64,000 nt of DNA from Erythrocercus mccallii. Lineage: Eukaryota > Chordata > Aves > Passeriformes > Dicruridae. Positions within the stretch are counted from its first letter, which is position 1. Every line of letters starts with the position of its first letter. Of this stretch, positions 58,701 to 64,000 are shown piece by piece. A model generated the notes under the pieces. The model was not told the origin of the DNA. It was given only the letters and a program-made list of their open reading frames with translations, and did not search any database. Made by a program: the position numbers and the translations under genes. The stretch is from NCBI GenBank assembly GCA_013397435.1, contig VZRG01002335.1, forward strand, positions 1-64,000, in the 5' to 3' direction.

Positions 58701-61700
58701 CACTCCAATGGAAGAGGTGTGTGGCACAGCTGCTCTGCACAGTGGTGCATGGGAACTTAGGGATAGATCTAGCTGATAACACGGGCTGGAATACAAATGG
58801 AAGTGAGCATATCTTACTTTGCTCTCTCTGATGTTGTAATTGAGTATTTCTGGAAAACTGCAGGAGAGAAAAATATATAGAGAATAATAAATAGTGTTTG
58901 CAGTAAATTTAAATCCACTTACCTGATCAACTAGGTTGAAACAAAGGACCATTTCTGCATGTGATTCTGCTGTGAATTAATACAGTCATTCCACTTTTAA
59001 AAGCTTGACTTTCTTCACTTATAACATGTTTGTAAAATACTTGACTGCCTTTCACGGCTTTTTGTGTTGTGGAGGGTATGTTTTTAATTCTAAATGTACC
59101 CTGTTTATGACATTGTTAGGGAAAGTGGTGTTTGTGCAAGGTAAAGTGAGATATTACATCTGGCATCCTCTTAATGGCTTTTAAATCAAGTTCTCTCACT
59201 GATAAAAGATGTTCATCTGAACTTTTCAAGAGATTAGTCAAGTTTCAGGGCTTTTTTAAATTTTAAATTACTATAGTTTACATGGGTAATGTCGTCAGGA
59301 TTCAGTCCTCATTGCACTTAACTGCACACTGCAACAGAGATTATTAACATGGATTACTCCTTAATGCAAATGATTCATTCAGTTTGCCCTATAGTAAAAG
59401 TGGCTTTGGCATCTGAGTTTTTGATGTGCAAGAAGCCAGAGGCAGACAGCACTGACCACTAAAAGCAGTGTATTATTGATTGATGTAGACTAAACAAAAA
59501 TGCCATTTAATTACTAGAAAATTAAGTCTTAGCTGGTTTATTCTGATCCTTAAGGATAGTTAAAGGGCATAGAAATCTGAGGTTTTCTGCAGGTTGACTA
59601 ACATATATACCAGTTCACCCTAGTATTCCCATTCTCAAGTGACAACCAAGTAATATTGAGGCAGATATTCACTGGAATGCAAACATAAATGTTTCTTTAT
59701 AATTAGAATTCTGTCTTTGTGGTAATATTTTTTCCCTAAGCAAATAATTTCCTAAATCATACTTCTCAAGGACCTTAGATGATTACAAAAACAAAAAAAC
59801 AACAACATTGCTGTGATAAAATTAGGTCTTCGCTTGTCAGGTCCAATATGTGTTTTCTGATACATAAGAATCTATCTCCTGAACTCATGGTGTCAAGTGA
59901 CAGGAACAGGAGAGTTCCTCATAACAGACAGATCCTAAACTGTGAGAATTTACTTGAAGTTGTTTTGAGACAAGTAAAAACATGATGAATTTTCCTCTTC
60001 AGGCATTCCTATTTCTGCATGATGGCCTCCAGTGCCCAGTGCTGATATTCCAGTTTTTCTGGATATATTTTTTATATATGGATAATATATTTTTACTTTG
60101 AGATGAGCTGAAGGGATGGAAATAAATAAAACAGAAGTGCCCAGAAATATTTACTATAGTTTATCAATGAATTCACACAATGTGTTTTTTCTCATTTGAA
60201 ATTAGGCTTTTTGATAGGGAATAAATGCATGTTCATCAACAAAGCTGCTATTCAGTGAAAAAATTAGTCCAGAAAAACTGATTTTGATGTTTGGGTGAAC
60301 ACTTCTTAATCAATACAGAAATACAAAGAGACAATCTTGAGATATGTGAGCTTGTATTGTATTATTATCAGTTCAGTCTGCAGAAAATATCCATGCTATG
60401 AATAATACCAATGTGTGAGAGAATTCCCTCTATTCCATTACTTGTGATCTCTACTACAGCATCTGAGCAGTCATCCTTTAATTGCTTGGAAGTGTTTTAC
60501 ATTTCAGTAAGTGTTCATAATTAGGCACCTCCTGATCTTTGAATGGACACTCTTCAATGCTGCATCAATGAAGTAACAAGAGTGAACAGCAATCTGTTAA
60601 GCTTTGCTTTAAACCGAGGTAAATTTGGCTTAAACCACTACTACTTGTCAGTCGAAATCAAATACATGCTTCTTACCAGATTCTTGTGCCATTGCAAGAC
60701 TGCTTGATCCTCAAATATGAAAGCATGGGATGCCTGTGAGAAATTTCCTTAACTGTGTTTCACAGCATGCAGAACCTTTAATACACTGACATGTACAGCC
60801 CTTACTTCATTGCACAGGGAGCTCTAAATAAACCTCCTGGGAGAACCTGAGCTGATGCCAGAAATTCAAATGTGCCCAATTCCCCTTAAGAAACAGCACA
60901 GAATTTTTACATACTGCAAGCAGCATCACATTTTTTCACAGCATGGGGATTGGCCTCCAAAATGCCACCATCTCCTAAAATGAGCTAGATGCAGCAAAAA
61001 GCAGATTTCTGCTCTTGCCAGGACTGCTGTCAACCACCTCTTCTGACTGCAAGAAGCATCATTCCCCTTGGAGTAGCCACTTTCCTCCATGTCAGCAGAA
61101 TAGTGACAGATCATGGGGTTGAAGTTACTGCAAATCGGGAATTTTCCTCACTTTTTAGTCTAAAACTCACTTTTGACTAGGTTTCCAGGGCTTTGTGTCA
61201 AACAATAAGATGTGATGAGATCCTCAGGACAAAGTGCCTTCATTATTTTCCTTTAATTAAGAAGTTTAAATTTGCATCAGATGTCTGTTTAAATAAACAG
61301 TGTGATTTCCTACTTTCCCACCCCTTAGTTATTTTTGCATATCTTGGTTGATTTCTGTGGATTTGCTTTGGATTTGCAAGAGATTAGTGATCATAGAAGA
61401 TTGAAAAAGCTGAATTTTTTGTGGACTCAGAGTAACCACCTTGCTTGTCCTGAAGTGATGAACATGCATTGCGAGTTCTGTCATTTAAAAGTATCTGTCA
61501 TGAAGTTCATTCAAAATAAACTTTGGCCTTTCGTTGGCCTATATTAGAAAAATATTAGCCTGTATTAGAAGCATTCCACCTCCAGGCTGCTCTGAGGCTC
61601 AAATATTAAAAAGAGAAAAAAAAAATGTAGTCTTGAGAGAGAAGAGTCATAGGATGGCTTGCTTGTATGAAATGCCTCTAGGCAACAAATCATGGGCTTG

Positions 61701-62440
61701 AGCTCTTTTGTGTATGTTTCTGGAACTGATTAAACCCAAAAAAAGCCTTGAAGCCAAAGAGTCCCTGATCAACAGGACATACATATGATTAGCCATGGCT
61801 GAAAATTTTCTGAGAGTGTTTTTATCTTTGAATGCTATTGAAGCATCACTTAACTGAGATGTTCCACAATAATGTGTGATTACTCAGAGTCTCAGGGGAT
61901 TACAGACATGTTTTGGTTTGAAAAAGCCAGGAAATTTTATGCCAATGCCAGCACAACAGCTTCCATTTTTCTGCAATATATTGTGTAATAGATGCAAATA
62001 GTAAAGTCAAAGGTAGCCATTTCAATGCCATTTTTACAAATAAATATTTTCTGTCATGAGCAGAGTACCAGAGAATGTAATTTTTTGTCCCAGTTTGGGG
62101 CCATAATAAACCACCTGAACCTCAGCACCTCTCACTTGGCACCTTTCTGCCCACCAGATGCCATGCTGGAGCTGCTCCTAATTGCAATTAAACTGAAGTT
62201 GACATTACATAAACTACAGTTTAAGTGCCAGAAGCAATCAAAGAAACAGACTGTCTGTGTCTGACATACAGCAACAGGGCTAGGGTAGATGCTGCATTTG
62301 ACATTTCAAAGTGTGCTCAAAGTGGGCTGCTGCTGCTGGCTGGCAGTCCCAGTGCAGATCCAGGCAGGGATGCATGGATCCTAGTGCAGATCTTCTACCT
62401 GTGCCACCTGTGCTGCAAAGAAGTTCTGCAGGGCAGGGAG
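55737..62440. other. Unique DNA, nothing recognised
   Basis: About 6.7 kb of mainly AT-rich sequence. The largest frames are 110 codons (minus 58620-58952) and 100 codons (plus 57234-57536), and none is recognisable. An AT-rich patch lies at 60058-60100. No transposable element or RNA gene was identified. Confidence 0.5.
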
Positions 62441-62474
62441 AGTTCTGAAGGGCCAGAGAAGTCCTGAAGGGCCA
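62441..62474. repeat. Short tandem repeat with 15-bp matches
   Basis: AGTTCTGAAGGGCCA at 62441-62455 and AGTCCTGAAGGGCCA at 62460-62474, one mismatch, period 19 bp. A weaker third unit (AGTCCTGAGCTCAGAAGGG) follows. Confidence 0.85.
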
Positions 62475-64000
62475 CTGTTGAGTCCTGAGCTCAGAAGGGT
62501 GACCATGCTCCTTCAGACCTGGTTTAAGCATCACTGCAGAAGTAGATGTTAGTCACAGTAAAATTAATTTATCCACTTGCACGTTCCTTGCTATTAGTAA
62601 TAAACTACCTGGATATCTTCATTGCCATATATTGCCTAGGGTGGGAAGCAAAGAAAGAAGTATGTGTTTGACATGCAGGCACACAAGTGCTAAAGACTAA
62701 GCTTCTTTGGCCTTCTGCTAAGACTGAACACCCTCCAGTTTTCCCCTCAGGTCCCTTCAAACTGGCAGCTTCTGGCCACATAATTTTGTGTGAGCTTTTA
62801 GAACAGTAACATACATACACTAGAAAGGCAAGTAGAATCACTGCCCATGAAGACAATATTTCTCCTTTCCTTCTTTTTAAAAAGCCCTAGACAGAGGGTA
62901 AAACCTTATTTCTTATACAAATCCATCTGATAAATCATCCTCATTTTTATTGGAAGTAAGAGCAAATTTTTCCCTAAGGAAATTGTATCTTAACACAACC
63001 CCCCAGTGGATATTTTGCCATAGTTTTTGCATATCTGAAATTGGATAATTTCACTTTCTGTTTAACTACCAGATACTATCTTTAAATTGACTATCTTCAG
63101 CCAGACCAATAAACAGGAATTCCTGTCTCTGACCCTCTAGAAGTTTTCTTTTGGTCTCTTTTCCTTTGATTAGTGAGGTTCTGCTCCAGTTTGGTCTAAG
63201 ACTGCTTGCTTGTATACTAATATCAGAGAGGGACTCTTACCTCAAAGCACTCATGAGAATATGAAAAAGGATCTTCACTTATTTCAATGGTGTAGTGTAG
63301 CTTAGTGCCATGCTTATTTTCTCCTACTCTCCTGTGTCCAGATGACAGCAGAAGGAATGTATTTTGCTTTTTCTCTGGATAAACTGCACATACTGAGTCA
63401 CAGTGACAGCAACTGCTGTCACAACCAAACCACTTAGCTACAGTGACAAATTGTGTCTGATAAAAACTAAGTTTTTGGTGAAAATAAATTGTTTACATTG
63501 AAACAGAGTTGTTATGTATGACTAGAGTGATTCTCTTTGATGATTAAAAGTATTCCATTTGCAACACCCTTTTTCCAATCACTGTTTTGATGAAACAAGG
63601 ACTTTCACCCCTCATTGGAAGAAAGTGAAAATGTCAGCAGAATAACAAATAGACAAGAAATTTCCTTCAAGGGAATGGGAATTGCAAGAAGGACAGAGCT
63701 TATTATTTTAAAATGGTGCAAGTGCATTTGCAGTTATGTTTAGATTGATTTTTGCCTGGGTAGTTGGGGGTTCCTGTAAAATTACCGACAGACAAAAAAA
63801 ATGTTGTCAAGACTGTGAATATTTAATTTTCTTGTACTTTTGCTTTTGTTGTTACCATTGCTCATTTTACCAAATATTAAACACAAAAACTCACAAGTCT
63901 GTCTCTTTTCTTTCATTTACCTTTTGTCTTTCTCACTTTTCTGTAGAAATTGAAGGTGGCATTTAACTGCACTATCACAGGAAATAAGTGTCTACCTTCT
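62475..64000. other. Unique DNA, nothing recognised
   Basis: Mixed to AT-rich sequence with short frames of 76-84 codons or fewer. A 20-bp dyad (GTGACAGCA, AC, TGCTGTCAC) is at 63403-63422. No gene or repeat family was recognised up to the window end. Confidence 0.5.

Noticed and set aside
1..64000. tRNA, rRNA, CRISPR array, bacterial operons or mitochondrial insertions
   Set aside because: No cloverleaf signature such as a GGTTCGAATC box, no regularly spaced repeats, no operon-like gene packing and no mitochondrial gene sequence was noticed. This was a visual reading, so a weak tRNA-like or NUMT fragment could be missed.

Overview
The window looks like nuclear DNA from a bird, most likely a passerine. 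The evidence is the interspersed repeats: at least three CR1-type (chicken repeat 1) LINE fragments, a 401-bp solo LTR of a type I associate with avian ERVL-like endogenous retroviruses, and the edge of a second LTR whose terminal sequence I associate with songbirds. No bacterial-style gene packing, operons, ribosome binding sites or CRISPR arrays are visible. No mammalian L1 or Alu sequence was noticed. No host gene could be recognised. Almost all open frames are short, overlap each other on both strands, and sit in locally GC-rich patches where stop codons are rare by chance. The window is best read as intergenic DNA or a very long intron.

Layout. 1-216: antisense LTR fragment running off the left edge. 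217-6357: unique DNA with two palindromes (5420-5444 and 5506-5544). About 6358-6420: a weak CR1 tail. 6421-22925: unique DNA. It contains the longest open frame (7653-8387, 244 codons, unrecognised), an AT-rich patch with homeodomain-like core motifs (8430-8640), an ORF-dense GC-rich block (12091-13374) and a small CpG-rich patch beside an A/C-rich tract (14021-14340). 22926-22984: an uninterrupted run of 59 T. 26513-26962: an antisense CR1 3' end that still has about 70 readable codons of the ORF2 C-terminus. 31189-32541: a sense-strand CR1 fragment with a broken reverse transcriptase. 32542-48718: unique, mostly AT-rich DNA with a 47-bp near-perfect palindrome (40288-40334), a small CpG-richer patch (43788-43960) and several short tandem duplications. 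48719-50990: an antisense CR1 of about 1.9 kb split by a complete solo LTR (50241-50641). The LTR is bounded by TG...CA and a 5-bp target-site duplication with one mismatch (GATTC/GACTC). 50991-64000: unique DNA with no recognised element.

Nothing here works together as a gene system. The structural story is layered transposition: CR1 fragments on both strands, with a retroviral LTR inserted later into one of them. I found no convincing previously undescribed biological system. The observations most worth checking are the 244-codon frame, the two hairpin palindromes (5506-5544 and 40288-40334), the LTR-in-CR1 nest and the 59-base homopolymer. Family names come from recalled consensus sequences, not a database search, and element edges are approximate except where a duplication or TG...CA terminus fixes them.
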